In this document: in pieces, positions 38,922-48,719 of the stretch
Numbering within the stretch: position 1 is the stretch's first letter
Layout: each line of letters opens with the position of its first letter
NCBI GenBank assembly: GCA_903876795.1
Contig: CAIRBK010000060.1
Coordinates: forward strand, 80,007 to 144,006
Reading direction: 5' to 3'
DNA: 64,000 bases
Origin: an uncultured Verrucomicrobiota bacterium
Lineage (GTDB): Bacteria > Verrucomicrobiota > Verrucomicrobiia > Opitutales > Opitutaceae
The notes under the pieces: model-generated
What the model was told of the DNA's origin: nothing
Seen by the model: the letters and a program-made list of their open reading frames with translations, nothing else
The model's database searches: none
Made by a program: the position numbers and the translations under genes

Positions 38922-40220
38922 TCAGGCGCAGAGCCTGTGGCTAAAAGTGCAAGGAAGTTTGGCGCAGCCGACAAAGGATTGGTCCAGAGTCGGCAAGATT
39001 TTGAAAATAAGGGCGTTATCAACCCAGTCGAAGCTGTCGGTGACATGATCTTTACCTGCGTGGACAGCAAGCGTGATAGAATATGAACCCGGGCCCATGT
39101 TGAGTGTGATCTCGGTCGATATCTCCACTTTTTGGCCGACCATCAATCTAGGCCAAGAGTGGCCGTGATGATGTGTATTGGTGCCGAAGACATCGACGCC
39201 AAGACGATCCCGAATAAGGATGCCAAAAGTGGCGTCCGTCACATCGGTAGTGCATTCGATGGTTGCCAAAATGCGCAAATGGTCGCCACTTGCGAATGCC
39301 GTGGTGGGCTGCTTACGGAAATCGAACAATCCACAATCAGAGATTGTCAATTTGCGATTACCTGCTCGGGTAACGATGCGGCCATCGAAGCCGGCCTTTT
39401 GATCAATAAGGTGATCGTTTTCTCTCTGTGCGATGGTGGCGTTGTAGAAATCGAGAACGCTTTCAGAGGGGCCATCCTTAGTAAGCAAACCCTGTTCCAA
39501 AAGGATTGAACGTTGGCAGATAGATTTGACGGCAGAGGGGTCATGAGAAACAAAAAGCAGAGTACCTCCTGCAGCTTGGAAATCCTTGATACGCTTAATA
39601 CACTTATGCTGAAAATATGCGTCGCCTACCGCGAGTGCTTCGTCGATTATAAGAACGTCTGGTTTTACGTGAGAAAGAGCCGCAAAGGCGAGTCGCACGA
39701 TCATACCGCTTGAATAGGTGCGAACCGGACGATCTATAAACTCACCAATTTCGGAAAATGCGATTATATCTTCCAGCTGTTCGTCGATTTCGTTTTTACT
39801 CAAGCCGAGAACCGCGCAATTGAGATAAATGTTTTCCCGACCGGTAAATTCGGGGTTGAAACCGCTGCCTAGTTCCAAAAGTGCCGCGACGCGACCACTG
39901 GAACAAACAGATCCTGAAGTCGGGGAAAGCGTGCCGGCCAGAATCTGCAGAAGCGTAGACTTGCCCGATCCATTCATACCAACTATGCCGACAGATTCAC
40001 CTTTTCTAATCACAAAGCTTACATCTTTAAGCGCGTGAAAATCGCGATAAAATCGTTCTCCGTAGTCGATCTCTTTTTGCGCCACCTGGGATTGCCACCC
40101 CTTCGGACAAAAGCGCAAGGCGGCGTCTGCAAGGCAATACATTAAACGCGCCTTAGGATTTTTCCAGATTCGATAGGATTTGCCTACCTTATGGACGGAG
40201 ATGGCAGTATCAACAGACAT
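38922..40220 (-). CDS. polysaccharide ABC transporter ATP-binding protein (Wzt-like, C-terminal extension)
   Basis: [26 protein letters not shown]..., YSSGMIVRLAFAALSHVKPDVLIIDEALAVGD; C-terminal beta-rich region. Confidence 0.92.
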   Translation of the reverse strand: MSVDTAISVHKVGKSYRIWKNPKARLMYCLADAALRFCPKGWQSQVAQKEIDYGERFYRDFHALKDVSFVIRKGESVGIVGMNGSGKSTLLQILAGTLSPTSGSVCSSGRVAALLELGSGFNPEFTGRENIYLNCAVLGLSKNEIDEQLEDIIAFSEIGEFIDRPVRTYSSGMIVRLAFAALSHVKPDVLIIDEALAVGDAYFQHKCIKRIKDFQAAGGTLLFVSHDPSAVKSICQRSILLEQGLLTKDGPSESVLDFYNATIAQRENDHLIDQKAGFDGRIVTRAGNRKLTISDCGLFDFRKQPTTAFASGDHLRILATIECTTDVTDATFGILIRDRLGVDVFGTNTHHHGHSWPRLMVGQKVEISTEITLNMGPGSYSITLAVHAGKDHVTDSFDWVDNALIFKILPTLDQSFVGCAKLPCTFSHRLCA

Positions 40221-40237
40221 GCGATGCGCGAAGGTAA

Positions 40238-41293
40238 TCAGGCGCGAGTGCCCAAGCGTTGGAGTTTGTAGGAGCCGTTTAGGATGGCTGAGGTCCAGGA
40301 CTCGTTGTCGAGATACCACTGGACGGTTTTTCGGAAGCCGGACACATGGTCTTGCTTGGGTGCCCATCCGAGTTCGCGTTGGAGCTTGGTGGCATCGATC
40401 GCGTAGCGGAGGTCATGCCCGGGGCGGTCTTTTACAAACGTGATTTGCTCGGCGTAGGGTTTGCCGTCGGCGCGAGGCCGGAGTTCGTCGAGCAAACCGC
40501 AGAGGAGGCGAACGAGGTCGATGTTTTGGCGTTCGTTGTTGCCGCCAATGTTGTAGGTTTGGCCGATGCGGCCTTTGGCGATGACGGTGTGCAAGGCTTC
40601 GGCGTGGTCTCCGACGTAGAGCCAGTCACGGATGTTTTCACCTTTGCCGTAAACAGGGATGGGGTCGCCGCGCAGGGCCTTGAGGATGACGACGGGGATC
40701 AGTTTCTCAGGAAACTGGTAGGGTCCGTAGTTGTTGGAGCAGTTGGTTACCAGGACCGGGAGGCCGTAAGTGTCGGCCCAGGCGCGGGCGAGATGGTCGC
40801 TGGCGGCCTTGCTGGCGGAATAGGGCGAGTGCGGGTCGTAAGGTGTGTCTTCGGTGAAGAGACCGGTTGTACCGAGGCTGCCGTAAACTTCATCGGTGGA
40901 GACGTGGAGGAAGCGGAAGCGTTCGCGGGCCGAACTGGTAAGTTTTTCGTAGTGTGCGCGGGCGGCTTGGAGGAGAGTGAAGGTGCCTATGACGTTGGTT
41001 TGGATAAAGGCACCGGGGCCGTCTATGGAGCGGTCCACGTGGCTTTCGGCGGCGAGATGCATGACCCAGTCGGGCTGGAACTCTGTGAAGAGTTTGCCTA
41101 TCGCGGAGGCATCGCAGATGTCAGCATGGGAAAAGCGATAGTATGGATTGCCTTCCAGATCGGAAAGTGAATGTCGATTACCAGCGTAGGTAAGGGCATC
41201 GACGTTGAGGATTTCGTGGCCGTGGGTGGATACGAGCAGGCGGACGAGGTTGGAGCCGATGAAGCCGGCTCCGCCGGTGACGAAGATTTTCAT
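40238..41293 (-). CDS. rfbB: dTDP-glucose 4,6-dehydratase
   Basis: [21 protein letters not shown]...[30 protein letters not shown]...[15 protein letters not shown]. Confidence 0.97.
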   Translation of the reverse strand: MKIFVTGGAGFIGSNLVRLLVSTHGHEILNVDALTYAGNRHSLSDLEGNPYYRFSHADICDASAIGKLFTEFQPDWVMHLAAESHVDRSIDGPGAFIQTNVIGTFTLLQAARAHYEKLTSSARERFRFLHVSTDEVYGSLGTTGLFTEDTPYDPHSPYSASKAASDHLARAWADTYGLPVLVTNCSNNYGPYQFPEKLIPVVILKALRGDPIPVYGKGENIRDWLYVGDHAEALHTVIAKGRIGQTYNIGGNNERQNIDLVRLLCGLLDELRPRADGKPYAEQITFVKDRPGHDLRYAIDATKLQRELGWAPKQDHVSGFRKTVQWYLDNESWTSAILNGSYKLQRLGTRA

Positions 41294-41340
41294 AGATGAG
41301 CTTTTATCAAGGAGCTTCGCGTGCATTCGCGTGTTTTAAA

Positions 41341-42222
41341 TCAATTCATTATACTGCGCAGGTATCTCCCGTAGACAGATTTGCCCAGTTTTTTTATCTG
41401 GGACTCGAGCTTTGATTTTTCAAGCCATCCTTGTTTATAGCCGATTTCTTCCAAACAGGCGATTTTAAGGCCTTGCCGGTTTTCAATTACAGATACGAAT
41501 TGTGCAGCCTCTACCAAATTGTCGTGTGTGCCTGTATCCAACCAGGCGGTGCCACGGCCGAAGAGTTCTACGTGGAGTTGGTTATTTTCCAGATAGAGCC
41601 GGTTGAGATCGGTAATTTCCAACTCGCCGCGTGCGGACGGCTTAAGGCTGCGGGCCATATGCACGACTTGGGAGTCATAAAAATAAAGTCCAGGAACGGC
41701 ATAGTTGGACTTGGGATGGTGTGGTTTTTCTTCCAAGGACAGCACCCGGCCGTCGGCGGAAAACTCAACTACGCCGTAAGCTCGTGGATCGGCCACGTGA
41801 TAACCAAATATGGTTGCGCCAACCGTGCGATTGGCTGCGGTTTGGACATACTTCGTCAGTTCGTTACTATAAAATAGGTTGTCGCCAAGGACAAGCGCGG
41901 CGGCCTCACCTTCGCCTAAAAAGCCTACATCGGCAGCAATAGAAAACGCCTGGGCAAGGCCATCGGGACTGGGTTGTTCCGCGTATGAAAGAAAAATGCC
42001 AAACTGAGAACCATCACCGAGTAATTTTCGAAAAAGCGGAAGATCATCGGGAGTCGAGATGATCAATATATCCCTGATGTGTGCCAGCATAAGCACCGAC
42101 AAGGGATAGTAGATCATGGGCTTGTCGTATATGGGCATCAATTGTTTGCTGATGGCGATGGTTAGGGGATACAGGCGGGTGCCTGAGCCTCCGGCGAGTA
42201 CGATGCCTTTATGTGTGCTCAT
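41341..42222 (-). CDS. rfbA: glucose-1-phosphate thymidylyltransferase
   Basis: [58 protein letters not shown]. Confidence 0.98.
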   Translation of the reverse strand: MSTHKGIVLAGGSGTRLYPLTIAISKQLMPIYDKPMIYYPLSVLMLAHIRDILIISTPDDLPLFRKLLGDGSQFGIFLSYAEQPSPDGLAQAFSIAADVGFLGEGEAAALVLGDNLFYSNELTKYVQTAANRTVGATIFGYHVADPRAYGVVEFSADGRVLSLEEKPHHPKSNYAVPGLYFYDSQVVHMARSLKPSARGELEITDLNRLYLENNQLHVELFGRGTAWLDTGTHDNLVEAAQFVSVIENRQGLKIACLEEIGYKQGWLEKSKLESQIKKLGKSVYGRYLRSIMN

Positions 42223-42256
42223 AATATATAGTTAAAGGGAGGATCAGAAAAGGGGG

Positions 42257-43048
42257 CTAAATCACGTCGGCAAAAGCGGGCTTGAGTTTTCTGAAGCAAA
42301 ACAGGCCGAGGGCGCTCATCATCAGGCCGAAGGCGAAACTGTAGGCGATGCCTGACCAGTGCGGTGCCTGATGCCAAAGGAGAACGGCGCGGGCTTGTTC
42401 GATGATGTGGATAAGGGGATTGTATTTGAGCCAATTCCAGAGGGCGGGCGGGATCATGTTGGCTGAATAAAAAACGGCGCTCGCATACATGAGGACCATG
42501 CTGATGGGGCCGGCCGCGTATTGGATGTCGCGCAGGAAGACCCCGAGCGATGAAAGCAGCAGGGCGATGCCCAAAATGAGAGGGATGAGGGGGAGCAGGG
42601 TGACTAAAAAGAGGAGCGAGTAGCGGCTAAAACCTTCGCCAAGCGTAGCCACGCCAATCAGTACCAAAATCAAGCTGATGGAAAATTGATATAGGGCGGC
42701 GCCAAGATTGGCCAAGGGCAGGATTTCCATCGGGAAAACAACTTTTTTGACCAGGTTGGGTTGGCTGGTCACGGAGGCTGGCGAACTGCCAATTGTCTCC
42801 GAAACGATTTGAAAAATGGTGATGCTCAAGAAGACGCCCAGCGCATAATCCATCGTGGACTGATTCTCCACACCCTTGTAACCGCCCTTGAATATCAATC
42901 CAAAGACCACGGTGTAGATGGCCATCATCAGAAGCGGTTGAAGAATGCTCCAAATCATGCCCAGGGCACTGCCCCGGTGGCGTTGCTCGATCTGGCGTTT
43001 GGTGAACTGCCACAGGAGGTAACGGTGTTGTGTGAAGATTTTGAGCAT
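42257..43048 (-). CDS. polysaccharide ABC transporter permease (Wzm-like)
   Basis: LWQFTKRQIEQRHRGSALGMIWSILQPLLMMAIYTVVFGLIFK...; ABC-2 permease. Confidence 0.93.
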   Translation of the reverse strand: MLKIFTQHRYLLWQFTKRQIEQRHRGSALGMIWSILQPLLMMAIYTVVFGLIFKGGYKGVENQSTMDYALGVFLSITIFQIVSETIGSSPASVTSQPNLVKKVVFPMEILPLANLGAALYQFSISLILVLIGVATLGEGFSRYSLLFLVTLLPLIPLILGIALLLSSLGVFLRDIQYAAGPISMVLMYASAVFYSANMIPPALWNWLKYNPLIHIIEQARAVLLWHQAPHWSGIAYSFAFGLMMSALGLFCFRKLKPAFADVI

Positions 43049-43130
43049 GAACCAAATGGATTTTTAACCGCAAAGATGAATCGTGGGTGTGGAATGGACT
43101 TAGGTGCGGCGTTTTGGAAAGCTTCGCCCC

Positions 43131-43147
43131 GTCACTTCCGAAGTGAC
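43131..43147. promoter_or_regulatory. perfect palindrome upstream of the polysaccharide export operon
   Basis: GTCACTTC-C-GAAGTGAC, 8-bp arms. Confidence 0.45.
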
Positions 43148-43188
43148 TGGTCTGGGATTGGACTGTTGGCTGGGCCAGCGGCGGCACT

Positions 43189-43680
43189 CTATTCAGAGGC
43201 GAGGCCCCTGATTATGGCCATGAGGGGAGCGGTCTTGCCTCGCCAGCGGTCGAGCTTCTCGAAGCGGGCGCTCAGGTGGGCGGGGCCGCTCTGGTGCGCG
43301 AGGGCGGACAGGGTGGCGCGGCGACGGCCGAGCTCTTCCAAACGCGGCAATACCCGGCTGTTGAGAAATAGGCGGATCAAGACTCCCAGATCAGTCTGCA
43401 GCTCATAGTGGTCTTTTCGACTTTGCAAATTCCGTGCTAGCCGGATCGCGCCGATTTCGGCCAGCATCTTGAGGGTTTGGCCGACCCCGCTCCGACTGAT
43501 TCCCAGTTTTTCGACGATGTCGTCGGCATTGAGGGGATCGACCGACAAAAAAATCAGTCCGTAAATCTCTCCCGCTGAACGTGAAAAGCCGAGCGCGTCA
43601 GCGAATTCAACCCAATAGGCCATCGTCTCCCGATCTAACTCGGACGTTAACGCGATGGTGGAATTCGACTCCATTTCCAT
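43189..43680 (-). CDS. GbsR/MarR-like transcriptional regulator
   Basis: WVEFADALGFSRSAGEIYGLIFLSVDPLNADDIVEKLGISRSGVGQTLKMLAEIGAIRLAR (winged HTH). Confidence 0.85.
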   Translation of the reverse strand: MEMESNSTIALTSELDRETMAYWVEFADALGFSRSAGEIYGLIFLSVDPLNADDIVEKLGISRSGVGQTLKMLAEIGAIRLARNLQSRKDHYELQTDLGVLIRLFLNSRVLPRLEELGRRRATLSALAHQSGPAHLSARFEKLDRWRGKTAPLMAIIRGLASE

Positions 43681-43683
43681 TGT

Positions 43684-43734
43684 TTCCAGATTTTTTTGGA
43701 ATTACTGTCAAGCACCGTAATTGATTGTCTGGAA
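43684..43734. promoter_or_regulatory. nested inverted repeat upstream of the GbsR-like gene
   Basis: TTCCAGA...AATTAC-TGTCAAGCACC-GTAATT...TCTGGAA. Confidence 0.5.
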
Positions 43735-43845
43735 TGGCGTCGTTTGGGGCTTTGCTCGCAGAACGTCATGCAGTGTGGCTAAGCCGTCATTGCCAAGCGG
43801 AGGATAAACACCTTTGTTTGCCGTGGTCTCGTCCCTTTGCGCACC

Positions 43846-46800
43846 ATGAACCGCCGTATCGTCGCCGTCCTCTTGCTTGTGCTGCTAAGCCTCCCGCTTT
43901 TCGCACCCCGCTCGTGGCTCGGATTCACACCTCGCTCGCCGTCGGGTAGCTCGCCTAAAGCCGTGACAGGGCAGCTCCCGATGAGGACTCCCGTTGATGT
44001 CTTGACGGCCCTTCCTTCTCCACCGCCTGCAGCCGGCGCGACTCAGGCAACCGCCACGATCGATCCGTCTTCGGCCAACCCGGCGCTGCGGCCGGAGCCT
44101 TTTTATCGTCGCATGAGGGTCGCCGGGCTTGGGCCGGAGTTTGTGAGTGCCGCCGGCTCGCCGGAATCGGCCGTGGGCGCGCGGTGGGGATTTGCGTTGT
44201 TTCCCGACGCGCACTGGGTCGGGCGTGTTTCCCGGGTGGAAAAACTCGGGCCCGGCCGCGCCGTTTTTTACGGTGAACTCGAAGGCGTGGCCGGCAGTGA
44301 TTTCATTGTGGCGATCCACGGACGCGGGGCCGCCATGAGTTTCACCACACCCGGCGCCGGCCTCTACCAAGTGCGCACGGCCGGACCCGACCTGCTCACG
44401 GTCATCGAACTTGATCCGGCGCGCCTGCCGCCCTGTGGCCTGGAGGTCGGCTCGGCAATTCCTTCCGGTCCGAACCCTGATCCGGCGGCGGCCCGCAGGC
44501 AGGCTGCGCTGCTCACCCGCCACGCCGCCGACACCGCCCCGGCAGGCCAGAGTTACGGCGCGCAGGGCCAGCAGGGCGGAGACGGCTCGGGGTTGGTGTT
44601 CACCACTGTCGACGTGATGATTGCCTACACGGGCGCGGCGCAGGCGGGCGCCGGCGGGGCCGACGGTGTCGCCGCGCTGATCGACCTCATGGTGGCCCGG
44701 GCCAACGCGACGTTTATCAACAGCCGTGCAGGCCTGCAGCTGCGGCTCGTTCGCACCGAGGCGGTGAGTTACCCCGAACCGGACGACATCGAGACCGACC
44801 TCACCCGACTGACCGACACCGGCGACGGTTACCTCGACGCGCTGCACACCGCCCGCACCTCGGCCGGGGCCGATCTCGTGACCCTGCTCACCGAGACGAC
44901 CGGCAGCGGGGCGGCCGGGCTTGCCTGGCTCTATGCGAGCGGAGGCGGCAGCGACGTCTACGGCTTCAGCGTGGTCCAACGCGCCGGCTCCGAGAGCACC
45001 TACGTCCACGAAATCGGCCATAATTTTGGCTGCGAACACGACCGGGACAACACCTCGTCCGATGATGATGACAGCGCGCTCTACCCCTACGCGTTCGGTT
45101 ATCGGTTTACCCCGGCGGGTTATCCGCAACTGCGCACCGTCATGGCTTATTCGCCCGGCGACGGAATCCCGTATTTCTCCAATCCCGACGTCACCTACCT
45201 GGGCGTTCCCACCGGCGTCGCCATCGGCCAGCCGGGAGAGGCCCATAATGCCAGGGTGCTCGACAACACCAAGGCCGCCGTCGCCGCCTTCCGCGCGACC
45301 GCAGGCAACCAGCCGCCCTCAGTCGCGCTCACGTATCCGTTGTCCACGACACCGCTCACCGCCCGCCAGTCGCTCACGCTTGAGGCCGAGGCCGGCGACA
45401 CCGACGGCACGGTGGCGTCGGTGCGTTTTTACCAGCTCATGTCCGACGGAGACTGGTTTTATTCCAACGTCAGCTCCACCCAGCTCGGCACGGACGCGAC
45501 CGCGCCCTACACCCAGGCGATGACCAGCCTCGACGCCGGCTACGTTACCTATGCTGCGGTCGCGCAGGACAACTCCGGCGGCATCGGCACCCACACGGTC
45601 AGCGTCACGGTGAACCCTTGGTATAAATCCACCCCGCTTCCCCTGCCCGTCGGCTACACCGAATCGCTAGATCTCACCGCCATCAACGCCTCGGGCCAAA
45701 TCGCCGGCTACGTGGACAACGCCGCCAACATCACCCGCGCCGCCCGCTGGGACGCCGCTGCCGTCACGTTGCTCGAACTCCTGCCCGGCGACACCGAGAG
45801 CAAAGCCCACGCGATCGCCGACGACGGCACCGTTTACGGCGAATCCATCAACGGCGCCACCCGGCGCGCCTGCTCCTGGTCTCCCTCGGGAACCATCACC
45901 AACTTGTCCGCCGCCATTCCCGGCCAGACCGCCGTCGCCGCCCGCGGAGCCGACGGCTCGGGCAATGTTTTGCATGAGGTTGCATCCGGCAGATACTACC
46001 GAGCCAGCACGATCCTGCCTCTCAACTTCAAGGGCACCCACATCGCCTCAAACGGACGCGTCGGCGGCTACGACTACACCTTCACCGCACCCGCCCACTG
46101 GGAGGCCGCGCGCTGGACCTCCGGGAACTCTTCCACACTCCTCCCGCCCCTGGCCACGTACGCTTCCTCATGGGGCTGGGCCATCAACCGCGGCGGCGCG
46201 GTCGCCGGCATCAGTTCTCCGACCGGAGGATGGAGCACCTCCACCTCTCGCGCCACCTACTGGGCTGCGGGCTCCACCACGCCGGTCGATCTGGGGATGA
46301 GCGGCAGCACCGCCAGCTGGGCCGCCGCCCTCAACGACCGCAGCGACGTGGTCGGCCACTACACGACAGGAAGCGACCGGCCCTTCGTCTGGAATCCCGC
46401 CTTGACCGCGCCCGTCCCTCTGCGCTCCGTCGTCATGCCCGCCAGCGGAATGTCGCTGTCTTATCCCCGGGCGATCAACGAGGCCGGCGTGATCGCCGTG
46501 GAGACGTATGATTTCGCCCAGAGCGCCTATGTGCCCGTGCGCCTCACGCCGGTGGCCGGCCTGGCCAACGCCTACTGGCAACGCACCCATTTCAACGTCG
46601 TCCAGATCGAGGGCTCCGGGGTGGCCGGCGACACCGACGATCCCGATGGCGACTCCATCCCCAACCTGGCCGAACGCGCCTTCGGCCTGAATCCCAAGGT
46701 CGCCGAATCCGTCGCCGGCACCGGTTATCCCGCCCTAGCCATCGACGGCCCGTCCGGGAAACTCACCCTGACGTTCCGCCGGCTCCGTCCGCCCGCCGAC

Positions 46801-46974
46801 CTCACCTACACGGTCGAGGCGTCCTCCAACCTCCTGTCGCCGTGGTCCACCTCCGGCGCCGAGGAGATCAGCCGGACCGCGGTGGACGCCGATTGGGACC
46901 AGGTGGTCTGCCGCAGCATGGCGGCTCCCGCCCCCGGGACACCCGTCTTCCTGCGCGTGCGAGTGAGCCGTTGA
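43846..46974 (+). CDS. secreted reprolysin-like zinc metalloprotease with HAF-like repeats
   Basis: Signal peptide; HEIGHNFGCEHD zinc motif; later INASGQIAGYVDNAANITRAARWD-type repeats; DTDDPDGDSIPNLAERAFGLNP near C-terminus. Confidence 0.88.
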   Translation: MNRRIVAVLLLVLLSLPLFAPRSWLGFTPRSPSGSSPKAVTGQLPMRTPVDVLTALPSPPPAAGATQATATIDPSSANPALRPEPFYRRMRVAGLGPEFVSAAGSPESAVGARWGFALFPDAHWVGRVSRVEKLGPGRAVFYGELEGVAGSDFIVAIHGRGAAMSFTTPGAGLYQVRTAGPDLLTVIELDPARLPPCGLEVGSAIPSGPNPDPAAARRQAALLTRHAADTAPAGQSYGAQGQQGGDGSGLVFTTVDVMIAYTGAAQAGAGGADGVAALIDLMVARANATFINSRAGLQLRLVRTEAVSYPEPDDIETDLTRLTDTGDGYLDALHTARTSAGADLVTLLTETTGSGAAGLAWLYASGGGSDVYGFSVVQRAGSESTYVHEIGHNFGCEHDRDNTSSDDDDSALYPYAFGYRFTPAGYPQLRTVMAYSPGDGIPYFSNPDVTYLGVPTGVAIGQPGEAHNARVLDNTKAAVAAFRATAGNQPPSVALTYPLSTTPLTARQSLTLEAEAGDTDGTVASVRFYQLMSDGDWFYSNVSSTQLGTDATAPYTQAMTSLDAGYVTYAAVAQDNSGGIGTHTVSVTVNPWYKSTPLPLPVGYTESLDLTAINASGQIAGYVDNAANITRAARWDAAAVTLLELLPGDTESKAHAIADDGTVYGESINGATRRACSWSPSGTITNLSAAIPGQTAVAARGADGSGNVLHEVASGRYYRASTILPLNFKGTHIASNGRVGGYDYTFTAPAHWEAARWTSGNSSTLLPPLATYASSWGWAINRGGAVAGISSPTGGWSTSTSRATYWAAGSTTPVDLGMSGSTASWAAALNDRSDVVGHYTTGSDRPFVWNPALTAPVPLRSVVMPASGMSLSYPRAINEAGVIAVETYDFAQSAYVPVRLTPVAGLANAYWQRTHFNVVQIEGSGVAGDTDDPDGDSIPNLAERAFGLNPKVAESVAGTGYPALAIDGPSGKLTLTFRRLRPPADLTYTVEASSNLLSPWSTSGAEEISRTAVDADWDQVVCRSMAAPAPGTPVFLRVRVSR

Positions 46975-47125
46975 GGCAACGCCTTTCAACAAGCGACCGG
47001 AACAGCGACCGCCGACCCGCAACGGGGACGGGTGATCACGGCCCTTGGTTGAAATAAATTCCACTATCCGCAACCCGGGGCGGCTTGGCACCGGGCTAGC
47101 TGGCGAGGGGAGCAGCACTCCCTTC

Positions 47126-48658
47126 ATGATTACCAACTCGCTTCCCAAGTTCAGCCGGGTCGCCGCCTTCGTGGTGGGCGCACGGCTTTTGTCCGCCGTC
47201 GCCCTCCAGGCCGCGCCGTCCGTCGACGACCTCGCCTCGCTCACGCTGGCCGAGGCCGCCGCGCAGATCCGCGCCGGCCAGGTGACCTCGGTGCAGCTCA
47301 CCGAGGCCTGCCTCGCCCGCATCGAGACCTATGATCCCAAACTCGACGCCTTCATCACGGTGATGAAGTCCCAGGCCCTTGCCCAGGCCAAGGTCCTCGA
47401 TGCCGAGGCCAAGGCCGGCAAATTCCGCGGTCCGCTGCACGGCGTGCCCCTGGCGCTCAAGGACAACGTCGACACCGCCAACGCCCGCACCACCGGCGGC
47501 AGCGCGCTCTTCGCCGACCGCATACCCGCCGAAGACGCCACCGTGACCGCCCGCCTCGTCGGCGCCGGCGCCGTCATCATCGGCAAGACCAACCTCCAGG
47601 AGTTCGCGATGGGCGGCGGCGAGACCTCTTATTACGGCCCCTCCCGCAACCCCTGGAACCTCGCCCACAACACCGGCGGCTCCTCCTCCGGCTCCGGCGC
47701 GGCCGTCTCGGCCTTCCTCGCCTACGGCGCCATCGGCACCGACACCGGCGGCTCGATCCGCATGCCCGCCTCCTATTCCGGCATCGTCGGCCTGAAGCCC
47801 ACCTACGGCCTCGTGCCCATCCGGGGCATCATCCCGCTGCGCGTTTCCATGGACCACGCCGGCCCGATGACCCGCACGGTCGAGGATGCCGCCGTCATGC
47901 TCAACGCCCTCGCCGGCTACGACAAACTCGACATCACCAGCGTCGAACATCCGCGCGAAGACTACGTCGCCGGGATGAAACAGCCCGTCGCCGGCTTCAA
48001 GCTCGGCCTGCCCGTGGGTTATTTTGACCACCTTGATCCCGAGGTGAAGGCCGCCGTCGCCGCCGCCATCGACGTGCTCAACAAGCTCACCGCCGGCTCC
48101 GCCGAGATGAGCCTGCCCCCCGCCGTGCGCCCGCTCGCCGGCGCGGCCGAGACGCTCGCCTGGCATGAAGACTACGTCAAAGCCTCGGCCAACCTCTACA
48201 TGATCCCCGAGCGCCGCCGCCTCGAAGCCCTCGCCAAGGAAAACGGCGGCACCGCCGTCGATTACGTCAAAGGCATGTGGGAAAACCAACTGCTCCGCCG
48301 CACCGTGGACGACGCCTTCACCAAGGCCGGCGTGGACCTCGTGGTCATGCCCACCCAGCGCATTTTACCGCCGCTGATCGACGACCTGATCAAGCGCGCC
48401 TACGACACCAAGCCCAGCGACCCGTGGGTTACTTCAAACTGCTCTCCGTTCAACATCTTCGGCCTGCCCGCGATCTCGATCCCCTGCGGCTTCAGCAAGA
48501 GCGGCCTGCCCATCGGCCTGCAAATCGCCGGCCCGCGCTTCTCCGAGGCCAAGATCCTCGCCCTCGCGGCCGCCTACGAGAAGGCGACCGAGTGGCACAA
48601 GCGCAAGCCCCCGCTCACGCCCGAAACCCCCAAGCCGCCCGTCGCCAAGGGCGCCTGA
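47126..48658 (+). CDS. exported amidase (amidase signature family)
   Basis: Signal-peptide-like N-terminus; HNTGGSSSGSGAAVSAFLAYGAIGTDTGGSIRMPASYSGIVGLKPTYGLVP; VPLALKDNVD Lys. Confidence 0.93.
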   Translation: MITNSLPKFSRVAAFVVGARLLSAVALQAAPSVDDLASLTLAEAAAQIRAGQVTSVQLTEACLARIETYDPKLDAFITVMKSQALAQAKVLDAEAKAGKFRGPLHGVPLALKDNVDTANARTTGGSALFADRIPAEDATVTARLVGAGAVIIGKTNLQEFAMGGGETSYYGPSRNPWNLAHNTGGSSSGSGAAVSAFLAYGAIGTDTGGSIRMPASYSGIVGLKPTYGLVPIRGIIPLRVSMDHAGPMTRTVEDAAVMLNALAGYDKLDITSVEHPREDYVAGMKQPVAGFKLGLPVGYFDHLDPEVKAAVAAAIDVLNKLTAGSAEMSLPPAVRPLAGAAETLAWHEDYVKASANLYMIPERRRLEALAKENGGTAVDYVKGMWENQLLRRTVDDAFTKAGVDLVVMPTQRILPPLIDDLIKRAYDTKPSDPWVTSNCSPFNIFGLPAISIPCGFSKSGLPIGLQIAGPRFSEAKILALAAAYEKATEWHKRKPPLTPETPKPPVAKGA

Positions 48659-48719
48659 GCATCGGCGCAACCCTCCGCCTCCCGTTGAAGCCCGCCCGGC
48701 CCCGCGACTCCTCCCGCGC

